Assembly (NCBI GenBank): GCA_029547045.1
Contig: JAKPQL010000077.1
Location: 37,978 to 101,977, forward strand
Length of the DNA stretch: 64,000 nt
Source of the DNA: Deltaproteobacteria bacterium
GTDB lineage: Bacteria > Desulfobacterota > Desulfomonilia > UBA1062
Direction of reading: 5' to 3'
How positions within the stretch are numbered: the stretch's first letter is position 1; every line of letters begins with the position of its first letter. The position numbers were made by a program, and so were the translations under genes. This document shows positions 1 to 8,239 of the stretch, piece after piece. A model generated the notes under the pieces. The model worked only from the letters and a program-made list of their open reading frames with translations, was not told the DNA's origin and ran no database searches.

Positions 1-359
1 CAGAGTCCGAGATCCGCAGCCGCCAGGGCACGGTCATCCCGTTCTTCTATTCCGATGCCGTGGTGGAGCTGCCCTTCGGGGCTGTGCCCGGAAACATGCC
101 CGGCTACTACTACTGGTCCCGCCAGTGGTGGGAGAAGCTTATCCGGTTCGGCTGCGCCAGCGACGAGAACCTCAAGGTCTTCTTCGACGAATGGGTCCAT
201 GGCGTGAAGGACCAGTTCGAGTTCGTGGACAAGCTGGGCGGCGCCAGGTGGATCGCCGAGGCGAGGATCCAGACCAAGGCCGCCGAGGGTGACCACGAGG
301 ACATCGACTTCTCGTATGATGAATTCACCAAGACCCACGACCCTGGGCGCTATTACTAA
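1..359 (+). CDS. CoA-transferase subunit A, 3' part (glutaconate CoA-transferase type)
   Basis: The reading frame is open from the first bases of the window, so the gene begins upstream and only about the last 119 codons are seen. The fragment contains the GNMPGYYYWS segment and a C-terminal tail ending HDPGRYY, as in subunit A of glutaconate-type (class I) CoA-transferases. Such enzymes move CoA between organic acids, and subunit A pairs with subunit B encoded 15 bases downstream. The stop codon lies just before a GGAGG ribosome site for the next gene, so the two are surely co-transcribed. The acid substrate cannot be told from this fragment. Confidence 0.8.
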   Translation, partial: ESEIRSRQGTVIPFFYSDAVVELPFGAVPGNMPGYYYWSRQWWEKLIRFGCASDENLKVFFDEWVHGVKDQFEFVDKLGGARWIAEARIQTKAAEGDHEDIDFSYDEFTKTHDPGRYY

Positions 360-374
360 GCACTGGAGGAACCC

Positions 375-1166
375 ATGAGAGACCTGAACGCACCTGCGAA
401 CCCCCTGGAGATGCTCGCGTACGTCCTCGCGCAGCAGATCCACGACCATAAGATCGTGTACATCGGCACCGGCATCCCCATGATCGCCGGGATCCTCGCA
501 CACAAGACCCACGCCCCGAACATCACCATGGTGTACGAGTCCGGCGGCCAGGACCCCCTGCCCAAGGACCTCCCGTGGTCCGTGGGCTGCCCCTTCACCT
601 GGCGCAAGGCCCCGGTGGTCATGGAAATGGCCTACTCCTTTGCCCAGTGCTGCAACGGGTTCGTGGACATCGCCTTCCTGGGCTTCGCCCAGGTGGACAT
701 GTACGGCAACGTGAACACCCACCAGATCGGGAAGGACCTCCTGCACCCCACGGTGCGCATGACCGGGTCGGGCGGAAACAACGACCTGTCCTCGCTGACC
801 GAGGAGGTGGTCCTCGTGGGTGTCCAGACCCCGGACAAGTTCGTGAAGAACGTTGACTTCATCACCTCGGTGGGCCACCTCACCGGCGGGAACTCGCGCA
901 GGGAGGCAGGCCTTGTGGGCAAGGGTCCCATTGCGGTGATCTCCCAGTGCGGCGAGTTCGACTTCGAACCGGTCACCAAGCGCATGCGGGTGAAGTCCCT
1001 CATGCCTGGGTGGACCTTTGACTTCACCCAGCAGTTCACGGGCTTCGAGCTCCTGAAGCCCGAGGGCGAGATCCCCCAGACCCCGGTGATCCCGGACGAC
1101 ATTTTGAAGCTGTTGAGGACCGAGGTGGATCCCAGGGGCGTGTTCACCACCATGCCCACGGCGTAA
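375..1166 (+). CDS. CoA-transferase subunit B (glutaconate CoA-transferase type)
   Basis: A 263-residue protein. Residues about 50-60 read MVYESGGQDP, matching the ESG motif around the catalytic glutamate of class I CoA-transferase beta subunits, which forms the glutamyl-CoA thioester. GFAQVDMYGNVNTHQIG and the later GGNSRREAG are also typical of the family. The ATG follows GGAGG by five bases. Together with the truncated subunit A upstream it should form a cytoplasmic heteromer that activates dicarboxylic or related acids in anaerobic acid degradation. Glutaconate is the family name only; the real substrate is not visible. Confidence 0.85.
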   Translation: MRDLNAPANPLEMLAYVLAQQIHDHKIVYIGTGIPMIAGILAHKTHAPNITMVYESGGQDPLPKDLPWSVGCPFTWRKAPVVMEMAYSFAQCCNGFVDIAFLGFAQVDMYGNVNTHQIGKDLLHPTVRMTGSGGNNDLSSLTEEVVLVGVQTPDKFVKNVDFITSVGHLTGGNSRREAGLVGKGPIAVISQCGEFDFEPVTKRMRVKSLMPGWTFDFTQQFTGFELLKPEGEIPQTPVIPDDILKLLRTEVDPRGVFTTMPTA

Positions 1167-1239
1167 CGGACAAAGAGGGAGGTCCCGAAAGACCGGGCAC
1201 GCCCCCTGAAGAATTGAGCTCTTAGCCGCCCCTACACGA

Positions 1240-1284
1240 GCGCCGGGCAACCCTGGACACGGGGTGCCCGGCGCAGCAGCTTTT
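1240..1284 (+). terminator. Hairpin terminator after the CoA-transferase genes
   Basis: A perfect 10-bp inverted repeat (GCGCCGGGCA / TGCCCGGCGC) with a 15-base loop, followed by AGCAGCTTTT. It lies 74 bases after the stop of CoA-transferase B and fits a rho-independent terminator with a short T run. Confidence 0.6.
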
Positions 1285-1330
1285 CGGCAACAAGAACCAT
1301 CGGTGCCACTGTCTTGTTCTTTCAATTCGG

Positions 1331-1381
1331 CCCGATCAGAACCGGCATGTCGGCTTCACCGAGATGCCGGTTCTGATCGGG
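1331..1381. terminator. 18-bp perfect hairpin between convergent genes
   Basis: Arms at 1331-1348 and 1364-1381 are perfect reverse complements over 18 bases (CCCGATCAGAACCGGCAT and its complement) around a 15-base loop. It sits between the rightward CoA-transferase genes and the leftward rubrerythrin gene, where a bidirectional terminator is expected. There is no clear T tract on either side, so it may instead protect mRNA ends. Confidence 0.5.
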
Positions 1382-1426
1382 TTCAGCTTTCCTCCCCGGA
1401 ACAGGTTACGAAGGGATCCTCTCCCG

Positions 1427-1924
1427 CTACTCGAACGTGACGAACCGGTCCTTCTTGGCGCCGCAGATAGGGCACTCCTCGGGCAGGATGCCGTCGGACA
1501 CGTACCCGCACACGTCGCAGACATAGTAGGTGGTCTGCCGCTCCTCCAGGACGTGGTCCATGGCCTCCTTGTAGAGCTTGGCATGGATCTCCTCAGCATC
1601 GTGGGACTGGCTGAAGTACAGCGATGCGGCCCGGTCGCCCTGCTCCTCGGCGATCTTGATGAACTCGCTGTACGCCACCCCCGCAACCTTGGTCTCGGAC
1701 TCGAAGCTCTCGGCGAGGTTCTCCTCGGTGCTCCTGATCTCCTTCAACAGCCTCAGCGCCCGCTTGCCGTGGAGCTCCTCGGAGAACGCGATGACGCGGA
1801 ACAGCTTGGCCAGCTGGGGGTAGCCTTCCTGATCCGCCTTCTCGGCAAAGACCTTGAGCCTCAGGTGGGCCTTGGCCTCACCGGCGAACGCCTGGTGTAT
1901 CACTGCCCTAAGCTTGTCGTCCAT
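1427..1924 (-). CDS. rbr: Rubrerythrin
   Basis: A 165-residue rubrerythrin. Residues about 1-130 form the ferritin-like diiron helical bundle, with Glu/His ligands in GEAKAHLR, SEELHGKR, ESETK and SQSHDAEEIHAK. The C-terminus is a rubredoxin-like Fe(Cys)4 domain with CDVCGY and CPICGA. Rubrerythrins reduce hydrogen peroxide to water in anaerobes, taking electrons through rubredoxin. A GGGAGGAG ribosome site precedes the ATG. It is the last gene of a leftward anti-oxygen cluster with DUF2400, rubredoxin, roo and dfx. Confidence 0.95.
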   Translation of the reverse strand: MDDKLRAVIHQAFAGEAKAHLRLKVFAEKADQEGYPQLAKLFRVIAFSEELHGKRALRLLKEIRSTEENLAESFESETKVAGVAYSEFIKIAEEQGDRAASLYFSQSHDAEEIHAKLYKEAMDHVLEERQTTYYVCDVCGYVSDGILPEECPICGAKKDRFVTFE

Positions 1925-1951
1925 ACCATGCTCCTCCCACGGGGAATCTTT

Positions 1952-2764
1952 TCAGCATCTCAAGAGATCATTATACAGCATCCGGCACTCAGGATCGATA
2001 TCCATTCTGATACCCACCCTGGTCAGTGCGAAGTCATACCGCACCGGGTCATCGGGAGCTATCTTCCGGAACGACGCGGTTATCTCACGGGCGGTCCTGA
2101 GGTCGGCCTGGCTCCGCGTGGTCAGGCCCAGACCCGTGCAGATCCTGTGCATGTGCACGTCCAGCGGCACGATGAGCAGCGCCTTCGAGACGCCCTCCCA
2201 GCCCCCCGGGTCCACGGCGTCCCGGCGCACCATCCACCTGAGGTAGAGGTGGAGCCGCTTGCAGGCACTGCCGCGCTCCGGACACGGCAGGAGACTGTTC
2301 TCCTTCCCGGACATGCGGGACTTCAGCTCCCGGGTAAAGGCAATGAGGGCGTCGGTCATGTCACTGTCTTGTGGACGGTACCCGCGGAGAAAGCATTCCT
2401 GGAGCGACCCGTACTCCCTGATGATCCTTCCTGCGGCCTGGAGCAGATCGGCGAGCTCGCCTCCGTCGGTGAACCGGTGCCTGAACCGTGCGAAGGCCTG
2501 CCGCAGGGTCTCTCCGGATGCATGTTCCAGAAACTCCGCCGGCAAGGGGCCGAGGTGCCCGAGGACCTGGGAAACGCTCCCGAGGATCTGGGCAACCCTC
2601 CCGTAGGCCAGGGAGGATGCGACGAGCCCCACCACCTCGCGGTCGCGCGCACGGGAATACCCGTGGAGGAACTCCAGGGGGTCCGGGTGGATGTACTCGC
2701 GCCGGTGGTACGCCGCATGGATATCGTCGAGAATCCGCCGTTTCACGGCGAGCCTGGCACCCAT
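1952..2764 (-). CDS. TIGR02757/DUF2400 family protein
   Basis: About 270 residues starting MGARLAVK; the open frame extends further upstream but would run over the rubredoxin gene, so the ATG at 2764 is preferred. The sequence matches the DUF2400/TIGR02757 family (DPLEFLHGY near the N-terminus, a VPLDVHMHRI segment, and RYDFALTRVGIRMD at the end). The molecular function of this family is not established. The gene sits between rubredoxin and rubrerythrin on the same strand, which could mean a role linked to the oxygen response or simply proximity. A strong hairpin (2782-2819) separates it from rubredoxin. Confidence 0.8.
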   Translation of the reverse strand: MGARLAVKRRILDDIHAAYHRREYIHPDPLEFLHGYSRARDREVVGLVASSLAYGRVAQILGSVSQVLGHLGPLPAEFLEHASGETLRQAFARFRHRFTDGGELADLLQAAGRIIREYGSLQECFLRGYRPQDSDMTDALIAFTRELKSRMSGKENSLLPCPERGSACKRLHLYLRWMVRRDAVDPGGWEGVSKALLIVPLDVHMHRICTGLGLTTRSQADLRTAREITASFRKIAPDDPVRYDFALTRVGIRMDIDPECRMLYNDLLRC

Positions 2765-2781
2765 GTCCGCATGCGCATGTT

Positions 2782-2819
2782 GGCGGCCCGGCGGCCCGTA
2801 TGAAGGCCGCCGGGCCGCC
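2782..2819. repeat. 15-bp GC-rich perfect hairpin between rubredoxin and DUF2400 genes
   Basis: GGCGGCCCGGCGGCC at 2782-2796 and its exact complement at 2805-2819 surround an 8-base loop. It starts 10 bases after the rubredoxin stop (reading leftward) and ends 17 bases before the DUF2400 start. It has no T tract. It could attenuate read-through or stabilise the 3' end of the roo-rubredoxin mRNA. Confidence 0.6.
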
Positions 2820-2828
2820 ACTGTCTGC

Positions 2829-2987
2829 TCACTCGGGGGAGAACTCGCTCTTGGCAGCGCCGCAGACCGGACAGGTCCAGTCGTCCGGCAGCTTCTCGAA
2901 GGGGGTCCCGGGCGGGATGTTCCCCTCGGAATCGCCCTTTTCCGGATCATACACATACCCACACACGCCACAGACATACTTCTGCAT
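2829..2987 (-). CDS. rub: Rubredoxin
   Basis: A 52-residue protein starting [14 protein letters not shown]. It has the two rubredoxin Cys pairs, CGVC near residue 6 and CPVC near residue 40, which bind a single iron. The full length matches ordinary rubredoxins. It carries electrons in the cytoplasm and lies directly downstream of roo, its usual electron acceptor, and near rubrerythrin, which can also use it. An AGGAGGAAAGC ribosome site lies just before the ATG. Confidence 0.95.
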   Translation of the reverse strand: MQKYVCGVCGYVYDPEKGDSEGNIPPGTPFEKLPDDWTCPVCGAAKSEFSPE

Positions 2988-3031
2988 GCTTTCCTCCTCT
3001 GATCTATGTTTGCAGGGACCTGCCGAAAGGC

Positions 3032-4237
3032 TTATCCCAGAGCCCCCTTCATCCGCTCAGCAACGGTCCTGCCCAGGTCGAAACACTTCTGCAGGGCGTC
3101 CCTGTCCGGCACGTACCTGGCCTTCAGCGGCTCGGAGACGAGGTCCACCTTCATCTCGGCAAGCACGTCGTGCAGCTGCTTGGCCGCCTCGCCGCTCCAC
3201 CCGTAGGATCCGAAGGCGGCACCCACGAGGTTCACGGGCCTGAGGCCCTTCAGGTAGGTGAGCACGTCGGCCATGGCGGGCAGCATGTTGTTGTTCAGCG
3301 TGGAAGAGCCTGCCACCAGTCCCCCTGCCGTGAGGACCTCGTAGGCCACGTCGCTGCGGTGGTACGAACCCATGGACATGACCTTCACCCGCGCCCCGCC
3401 TGCGAGCAGGCCCTCCTCCACGGCCCTGGCCATGTGCTCGGTGCTGTGCCACATGGTGTGGAACAGCACCACGGCCTTGTCCGTGGGGTTCTGCTCAGAC
3501 CAGGTCCGGTACTGCTGGAGGATCCAGGGCAGATCCTTCCTCCACACCGGCCCGTGATCGGGCGCCACGATGCGGATGTCGAGACCCGACGCCGCCACCT
3601 TGTCCAGCAGCTTGCCGATGAGCGGCGAGTAGGGCAGCAGGATGTTGCCGTAGTAGGTGGCAGCCTCGTACTCGATGATATCCTGCTTGATCTGGTCTGC
3701 AAAACGCTCGTCGCTGGCCAGGTGCATGCCGAAGGCGTCCTGGGAGAACAGGACGGATTCCTCGTGGAGATAGCTGAACATGCTGTCCGGCCAGTGGAGC
3801 ATGCGGGTCTCCATGAAGGTGATGGTCATGTTGCCCAGGCTGAGCTTCTCGCCGTCCTTGACCGGGGTGATCTCGTCCTCGAACTGGAAATGCTCCTTCA
3901 GGGCCTTGGCGCCCATGACGGAGGCGAAGACCTTCTCGGGGTTGACCTCCCTGATGACCTCGGCCAGGCAGCCCGAGTGATCCATCTCCGAATGGTCCGA
4001 GATGATGTAGTCGATCTCCCTGGGGTCGATGAGCGCGGATATGCGCTCGAGCATCTCCTCCTTGAAGGGGGCCTTCACCGTATCGATGAGGGTGACCTTG
4101 TCCGCAAGGATGAGGTAGGCATTGTAGGTGCTTCCCCGCTTGGTGGTATACCCGTGAAAGTCCCGGATGATCCAGTCGATGGCCCCCACCCAGTACACCT
4201 TGTCCGTGATCTGAACCGGTTTATACACGCCTGACAC
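3032..4237 (-). CDS. roo: Rubredoxin:oxygen oxidoreductase (A-type flavodiiron protein)
   Basis: About 401 residues. The N-terminal half is a metallo-beta-lactamase-like diiron domain with the ligand motif HSEMDH (near residue 85) and later DAFG and APDHGPVW. The C-terminal half is a flavodoxin domain with [12 protein letters not shown] and [13 protein letters not shown] for FMN binding. Flavodiiron proteins reduce O2 to water (some also reduce NO) with electrons from rubredoxin, encoded just downstream. I chose the GTG at 4237 because AAGGAG lies six bases before it; the TTG six codons upstream lacks a ribosome site. Second gene of the dfx-roo-rubredoxin series. Confidence 0.92.
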   Translation of the reverse strand: MSGVYKPVQITDKVYWVGAIDWIIRDFHGYTTKRGSTYNAYLILADKVTLIDTVKAPFKEEMLERISALIDPREIDYIISDHSEMDHSGCLAEVIREVNPEKVFASVMGAKALKEHFQFEDEITPVKDGEKLSLGNMTITFMETRMLHWPDSMFSYLHEESVLFSQDAFGMHLASDERFADQIKQDIIEYEAATYYGNILLPYSPLIGKLLDKVAASGLDIRIVAPDHGPVWRKDLPWILQQYRTWSEQNPTDKAVVLFHTMWHSTEHMARAVEEGLLAGGARVKVMSMGSYHRSDVAYEVLTAGGLVAGSSTLNNNMLPAMADVLTYLKGLRPVNLVGAAFGSYGWSGEAAKQLHDVLAEMKVDLVSEPLKARYVPDRDALQKCFDLGRTVAERMKGALG

Positions 4238-4411
4238 TGTGTTCTCCTTTCCCAACGTCTCTCCATGCCCGCATGGATGGCTTCAAGCCTGAACCCCACC
4301 CTGCCCGGTTCCCGGGATGTCTCCGGAACAGGGGTACGGATGTTTAGCCGGCTCGGCGGACACAGGGCGGCACTGCAGTCCGGGCAGGGCCGGCTCACGC
4401 CGCCCTGCCGG

Positions 4412-4786
4412 TTATGCCTTCCAGAGGCCGTGGAGATTGCAGTATTCCCTGGCACTGACCTGCGCCGCATCGATGCAGAACTCCGCCTCCGGGGCATCGC
4501 CGGGTTTGAAGAACCTCCGGTAGGCGACGCCGTCCGCGATGAGTTCAACCCACTCGATGTAGTGCTTCTCCTCCATGGGATGGGCCACACTGCCGACCTT
4601 CACCCTGTAGCCCTTGCCGGTCTTCTCAATGACCGGGACATGCTTTTCCTTGGCGGCATCAACGGTGTTCTCCGTGAAGAGTTTCATGGGCTGCCCGCAG
4701 CAGACGAGTTCTCCCTTTCCCTCATGAAGGACCTCAACGATATTCCCGCACACCTCACACTTGTACACCTGCAGCCTGCTGGTCAT
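4412..4786 (-). CDS. dfx: Desulfoferrodoxin (superoxide reductase)
   Basis: About 124 residues. The N-terminal desulforedoxin-like centre I has CEVCGN and VCCGQ cysteines. The superoxide reductase domain carries the His/Cys ligands of centre II, with [19 protein letters not shown] and the late CNLHGLWK. The enzyme reduces superoxide to hydrogen peroxide without making O2, which rubrerythrin encoded nearby can remove. Two ATGs lie six bases apart; GGGGG directly abuts the first, so the second ATG at 4786 is the better start. It heads the leftward anti-oxygen cluster and has an AT-rich palindrome immediately upstream. Confidence 0.95.
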   Translation of the reverse strand: MTSRLQVYKCEVCGNIVEVLHEGKGELVCCGQPMKLFTENTVDAAKEKHVPVIEKTGKGYRVKVGSVAHPMEEKHYIEWVELIADGVAYRRFFKPGDAPEAEFCIDAAQVSAREYCNLHGLWKA

Positions 4787-4799
4787 GTTCATTCCCCCT

Positions 4800-4828
4800 T
4801 TATCATTATTGGTAATAATTACTGATAA
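4800..4828 (-). promoter_or_regulatory. Fur/PerR-like palindrome upstream of dfx
   Basis: An AT-rich nested inverted repeat in GC-rich surroundings: outer arms TTATCA (4800-4805) and TGATAA (4823-4828), and an inner ATTATT-GGT-AATAAT (4805-4819). It lies 14-42 bases before the preferred dfx start. Both size and base composition resemble the boxes bound by Fur-family regulators such as PerR. The regulator itself is not in this window. Confidence 0.5.
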
Positions 4829-5031
4829 GAGTAGTGGCTTCTTGCCGCCCTGTCAAGAATGAATCTGGGCTCTCTCTCGCAAGAACCCGTATGATACCAT
4901 GATCCGGCAAAGAATCAACCATGGTCTCCCGCCAGCCACTCCCGCTGCAGGTGGATGCCTTCCCCCTGGACACTCCAGGGATCGGCTCTGAGTCTCGGCC
5001 CGAAGGATGGACTGATGGTTTTTTTTCCATA

Positions 5032-5060
5032 TTGACAGGGTGTTGTTAGGCTGTTATGAA
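5032..5060 (+). promoter_or_regulatory. Sigma-70 type promoter for tRNA-Leu and rpmB
   Basis: A perfect -35 box TTGACA (5032-5037), a 17-base spacer and a -10 box TATGAA (5055-5060). The tRNA begins 16 bases after the -10 box, which fits a start a few bases before the mature 5' end. Confidence 0.8.
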
Positions 5061-5075
5061 AGATGTCCGTCATAC

Positions 5076-5161
5076 GCCGAAGTGGTGGAATTGGCAGACA
5101 CGCCATCTTGAGGGGGTGGTGGGTAACTCCCGTCCGGGTTCAAATCCCGGCTTCGGCACCA
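5076..5161 (+). tRNA. tRNA-Leu (anticodon GAG)
   Basis: Acceptor arms GCCGAAG (5076-5082) and CTTCGGC (5151-5157) pair fully; the discriminator A and CCA are encoded (5158-5161). The anticodon stem CCATC/GGTGG encloses loop TTGAGGG with anticodon GAG at 5110-5112. A long variable arm and the GGTTCAAATCC T arm fit a class II leucine tRNA. Confidence 0.97.
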
Positions 5162-5208
5162 CCTGAACTTATTATTGTTGCAGCAGGACAGAAAGAGAGT
5201 TGAGTTCC

Positions 5209-5403
5209 ATGTCGAGAAAGTGTGAACTATGCGGCAAAGGGCCACAGACCGGGCATAACGTGTCCCATGCCCAGAACAAGACCAAGAAGACCTGGCTTCC
5301 GAATCTCCAGAAGGTGCGGGTCCAGACCGCTGAAGGCGTGAAGAGCGTCAAGGTCTGCACCCAGTGCATCAAATCCAACAGAATTCAGAAGCACGTCGCC
5401 TGA
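5209..5403 (+). CDS. rpmB: 50S ribosomal protein L28 (bL28), zinc-ribbon form
   Basis: A 64-residue protein starting [20 protein letters not shown], typical of bL28. The pairs CELC (residues 5-8) and CTQC (near residue 51) make the Cys4, zinc-binding 'C+' version rather than the Cys-free one. An in-frame TTG lies three codons upstream, but the ATG matches the family start. It follows tRNA-Leu closely, probably on the same transcript, and ends in a clear terminator. Confidence 0.95.
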   Translation: MSRKCELCGKGPQTGHNVSHAQNKTKKTWLPNLQKVRVQTAEGVKSVKVCTQCIKSNRIQKHVA

Positions 5404-5446
5404 AAACCGCCGCATACCCCGGTTTCCCGTTCCATGATCCCGCAGG

Positions 5447-5470
5447 CACCCCATGAAAACGGGGTGTTTT
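5447..5470 (+). terminator. Rho-independent terminator after rpmB
   Basis: CACCCC (5447-5452) and GGGGTG (5461-5466) form a hairpin with an ATGAAAAC loop, followed directly by TTTT. Confidence 0.8.
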
Positions 5471-5590
5471 GTGCCTTGAGAAGGCCCCCCTTGGGCCTAC
5501 ACCCGGGTGATTCCATATTCCCCTTTGCAGAAATTCATGCTAAGGGGAGCACCATGCCTGTTGAATGAAATCCCCATGCGGAGATGAGCA

Positions 5591-6061
5591 ATGTCGAAGA
5601 TATTCCCCATCATGCTCGCCGTCCTGCTCGCCGGGTGCGCCACCACCAAGCAGCCGGCAGGCCCCATGGTCGACGACACGTCCTTCTACCTCGCCAGGTT
5701 CGACAAGGTGTGGGAAGTCACCATGAAGGTCCTGGAAAAGAAATCTCTCCCGGTGAAGGAACTGGACAAGGAGAAGGGAGAGATTACGACGGCCTTCTTC
5801 AACAGCTATTCCGTGGGGGTCAAGGCCCATGCCGACCTGGAAAAGATCGCCGAGAGACCCAACGTGAAGCTCGCCCTCTACACCCAGGTGGGATACTCGG
5901 TGACGATCAGGCTCACCCCCATCAACGACATGAGCACCCAGGTGAAGGTCATCGCCCATGTCGAGGCCTACGATTCCAATGCCACCAAGAAATGGCAGCC
6001 CTGCAGGTCCAAGGGCGTGGTGGAGCGGGAACTGCTCGAGTTGATCAGGAGCTCCCTCTAG
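5591..6061 (+). CDS. Predicted lipoprotein of unknown function
   Basis: A 156-residue protein. The N-terminus MSKIFPIMLAVLLAGCATTK is a lipoprotein signal with lipobox LAGC, so the mature protein should be lipid-anchored at Cys16. The rest is a mixed alpha/beta region (DKVWEVTMKVLEKKSLPVKE, then VTIRLTP and TQVKVIAHVEAY), which recalls small outer-membrane lipoproteins that model a solute-binding fold, but I cannot name a family with certainty. GGAG lies seven bases before the ATG. It converges on the rel/spoT gene. Confidence 0.75.
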   Translation: MSKIFPIMLAVLLAGCATTKQPAGPMVDDTSFYLARFDKVWEVTMKVLEKKSLPVKELDKEKGEITTAFFNSYSVGVKAHADLEKIAERPNVKLALYTQVGYSVTIRLTPINDMSTQVKVIAHVEAYDSNATKKWQPCRSKGVVERELLELIRSSL

Positions 6062-6115
6062 GGTACAAGAAAGGGCTCAACCCTCGAGAACCTCTCCCGA
6101 TGCCAGCCGGGGCCG

Positions 6116-8239
6116 TCATTTGCGCTCGATGCGCTCCACTCCCTTGAGCTTCCTGAGTTCTGCGGAGAGCTTTTCCAGCTCGCCCAGGTCCTTCACCAGC
6201 AACCGGAAGCTGCACATGGAGTTCCCGTTGGGCATGGACGAGGCGTTCAGCTTGGTGATGTTGATGTTCCGGGCGCCGATGATGGCCGTGATGGAGCCCA
6301 GCATGCCCGGCTTGTCCTGGCAGATGGCGGTCAGCTCGATCTCGTGGCTCTCCGAGACGCCCATGTCCCATTCCACCGGGATGATCCGCTGGGAATCGAT
6401 CTCCGTGGCATAGGGACAGTTGGACCGGTGCACCGTGATACCCTTTCCCCGGGTGATGAACCCGATGATGTCGTCGCCCGGTATCGGCCTGCAGCACCTG
6501 GCGAAGCGGATGAGCAAGTTGTCGACGCCCTTCACCACGACGCTGGAACCCACCTGTTTCTTCTTGGGGTGAACCTCCTTGAACTCCTTCTTCTGCTCCT
6601 CGGGCAGGATCTTGTGGACGATCTGGTTCACCGAGGTCCTGCCGTACCCGATGGATGCATAGAGGTCGTCTGCCGTCTTGAAGGAGAACTCCCGGGCAAG
6701 CGCCTCAAGGTCCATGTCCTTCGAGATGTGCAGGCTCTTGAGCTTCTTCTCAAGCATCTCCCTGCCCAGCGCGATGCTCTGCTCGCGCTCCTGGGTCCGC
6801 AGCCAGGTCTGGATCTTGTTCCTGGCCCGGGAGGTCCTGGCGATCCTCATCCAGTCCTTGCTGGGGTGCTGCTTGGGCGAGCGCATGATCTCGATGACAT
6901 CGCCGCTCTTCAGCTCGTAGTTCAGCTTCACGATCTGTCCGTTCACCTTGGCACCGGTGCACTGGTGCCCGAGCTGGGTATGGACGCTGTAGGCGAAATC
7001 GAGGGGGGTCGCCCCCAGGGGGAACTGCAGCACCTCCCCCCTCGGGGTGAAGACGAAGACGTCCTCAGGGTAGAGGTCGAGCTTGACGCTCTGGAGGAAC
7101 TCCCGGGGGTCCTTCAGCTCCTTCTGCGACTCCAGGAGCCGCCTGAGCCAGGACAGCTCCTGACCCTGCTGGTCTCTGAGCTTAGCCTGGTCCCTGAGCT
7201 TGGAGTAATCCTTGTAGAGCCAGTGCGCCGCGATGCCCTCGTTGGCGATGAAGTCCATCTCGTAGGTCCTGATCTGGATCTCGATGCGCTCCCCGCCGGG
7301 GCCGAACACGGTGGTGTGGAGGGACTGGTACTTGTTCGGCTTCGGCATGGCGATGAAGTCCTTGATCCGCTGCTGGATGGGCTTCCACATGTTGTGGATG
7401 ATGCCCAGAGCCGCATAGCACTCGCCCACGTTGTTCACGATGACCCGCACGCCCAGCACGTCGTAGATGTTCTCCAGGGGGATGCCCTGTCGTTTCAGCT
7501 TCTGGTACACGCTGTAGATGTGCTTGATCCTGCTCTTGAGCTCGGCCCTGATGCCCGCCTCTTCGAGCTTGGAGGAGACCTGGGCCATGACGTCCCTCAG
7601 GAACGGCTCCTTCTCGAGGGCCACGGCGTCGAGCTTCGTCTTGAGGACGTGGTAGTCCTCGGGCTCCAGGTATCTCAGGCTCAGCTCCTCCAGTTCCACC
7701 TGGAGCCAGTGGATGCCGAGCCGGTTGGCAAGGGGGGCGTAGATGTCCAGGGTCTCCCTGGCGATCCTGAGCTGGGAGGCCCTGTTGTGGTACTCCAGGG
7801 TCCGCATGTTGTGGAGGCGGTCCACCAGCTTGATGAGGAGCACTCGCAGGTCCTTGCTCATGGCCAGGATCATCTTGCGGAAGTTCTCCGCCTGCTGCTC
7901 CTCCACGGAGCGGAAATTCATCTTGCTGATCTTGGTGAGCCCCTCCACCACCTGGGCCACCTCTTCGCCGAACTCCTGCTGGATGTCCTCCCTCTTCGTG
8001 AGGCTGTCCTCGATGGCGTCGTGCAGGAAGGCAGCGGTCACCGCCGTTACATCGAGGCGCATCTGGGCCACAATGTGCGCCACCTCCAGGGGATGGTGAA
8101 GGTAGGGCTCTCCGCTCAGCCTCTTCTGGCCCTGATGGACCCGGGCGGAAAAGACATATGCCTTCTCGATCAGGCGCTTGTCTTCCTCCGGTATGTACGA
8201 GGACACCTCATCGAGGATGTCATTTATCCGTACCGTCAA
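6116..8239 (-). CDS. spoT: Bifunctional (p)ppGpp synthetase/hydrolase, Rel/SpoT
   Basis: A 707-residue full-length Rel protein. Domains in order: HD hydrolase (HHPLEVAH and AAFLHDAIEDS, residues about 48-85), synthetase (RIKDFIAMPKPNKYQSLHTT, about 300-320), TGS (about 390-450, DVFVFTPRGEVLQFPLGATP), a Cys-containing RIS region (RFARCCRPIPGDDIIGFIT), and a C-terminal ACT domain. The intact HD ligands and the RxKD synthetase signature indicate both making and degrading the stringent-response alarmone. Its start overlaps the end of proS by 20 bases, so it is translated from the same ispG-proS-spoT mRNA. Confidence 0.95.
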   Translation of the reverse strand: MTVRINDILDEVSSYIPEEDKRLIEKAYVFSARVHQGQKRLSGEPYLHHPLEVAHIVAQMRLDVTAVTAAFLHDAIEDSLTKREDIQQEFGEEVAQVVEGLTKISKMNFRSVEEQQAENFRKMILAMSKDLRVLLIKLVDRLHNMRTLEYHNRASQLRIARETLDIYAPLANRLGIHWLQVELEELSLRYLEPEDYHVLKTKLDAVALEKEPFLRDVMAQVSSKLEEAGIRAELKSRIKHIYSVYQKLKRQGIPLENIYDVLGVRVIVNNVGECYAALGIIHNMWKPIQQRIKDFIAMPKPNKYQSLHTTVFGPGGERIEIQIRTYEMDFIANEGIAAHWLYKDYSKLRDQAKLRDQQGQELSWLRRLLESQKELKDPREFLQSVKLDLYPEDVFVFTPRGEVLQFPLGATPLDFAYSVHTQLGHQCTGAKVNGQIVKLNYELKSGDVIEIMRSPKQHPSKDWMRIARTSRARNKIQTWLRTQEREQSIALGREMLEKKLKSLHISKDMDLEALAREFSFKTADDLYASIGYGRTSVNQIVHKILPEEQKKEFKEVHPKKKQVGSSVVVKGVDNLLIRFARCCRPIPGDDIIGFITRGKGITVHRSNCPYATEIDSQRIIPVEWDMGVSESHEIELTAICQDKPGMLGSITAIIGARNINITKLNASSMPNGNSMCSFRLLVKDLGELEKLSAELRKLKGVERIERK

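Noticed and set aside
1364..2803. A 479-codon open frame on the plus strand across rubrerythrin and DUF2400
   Set aside because: It is antisense to two genes with clear families; high GC makes long antisense frames common.
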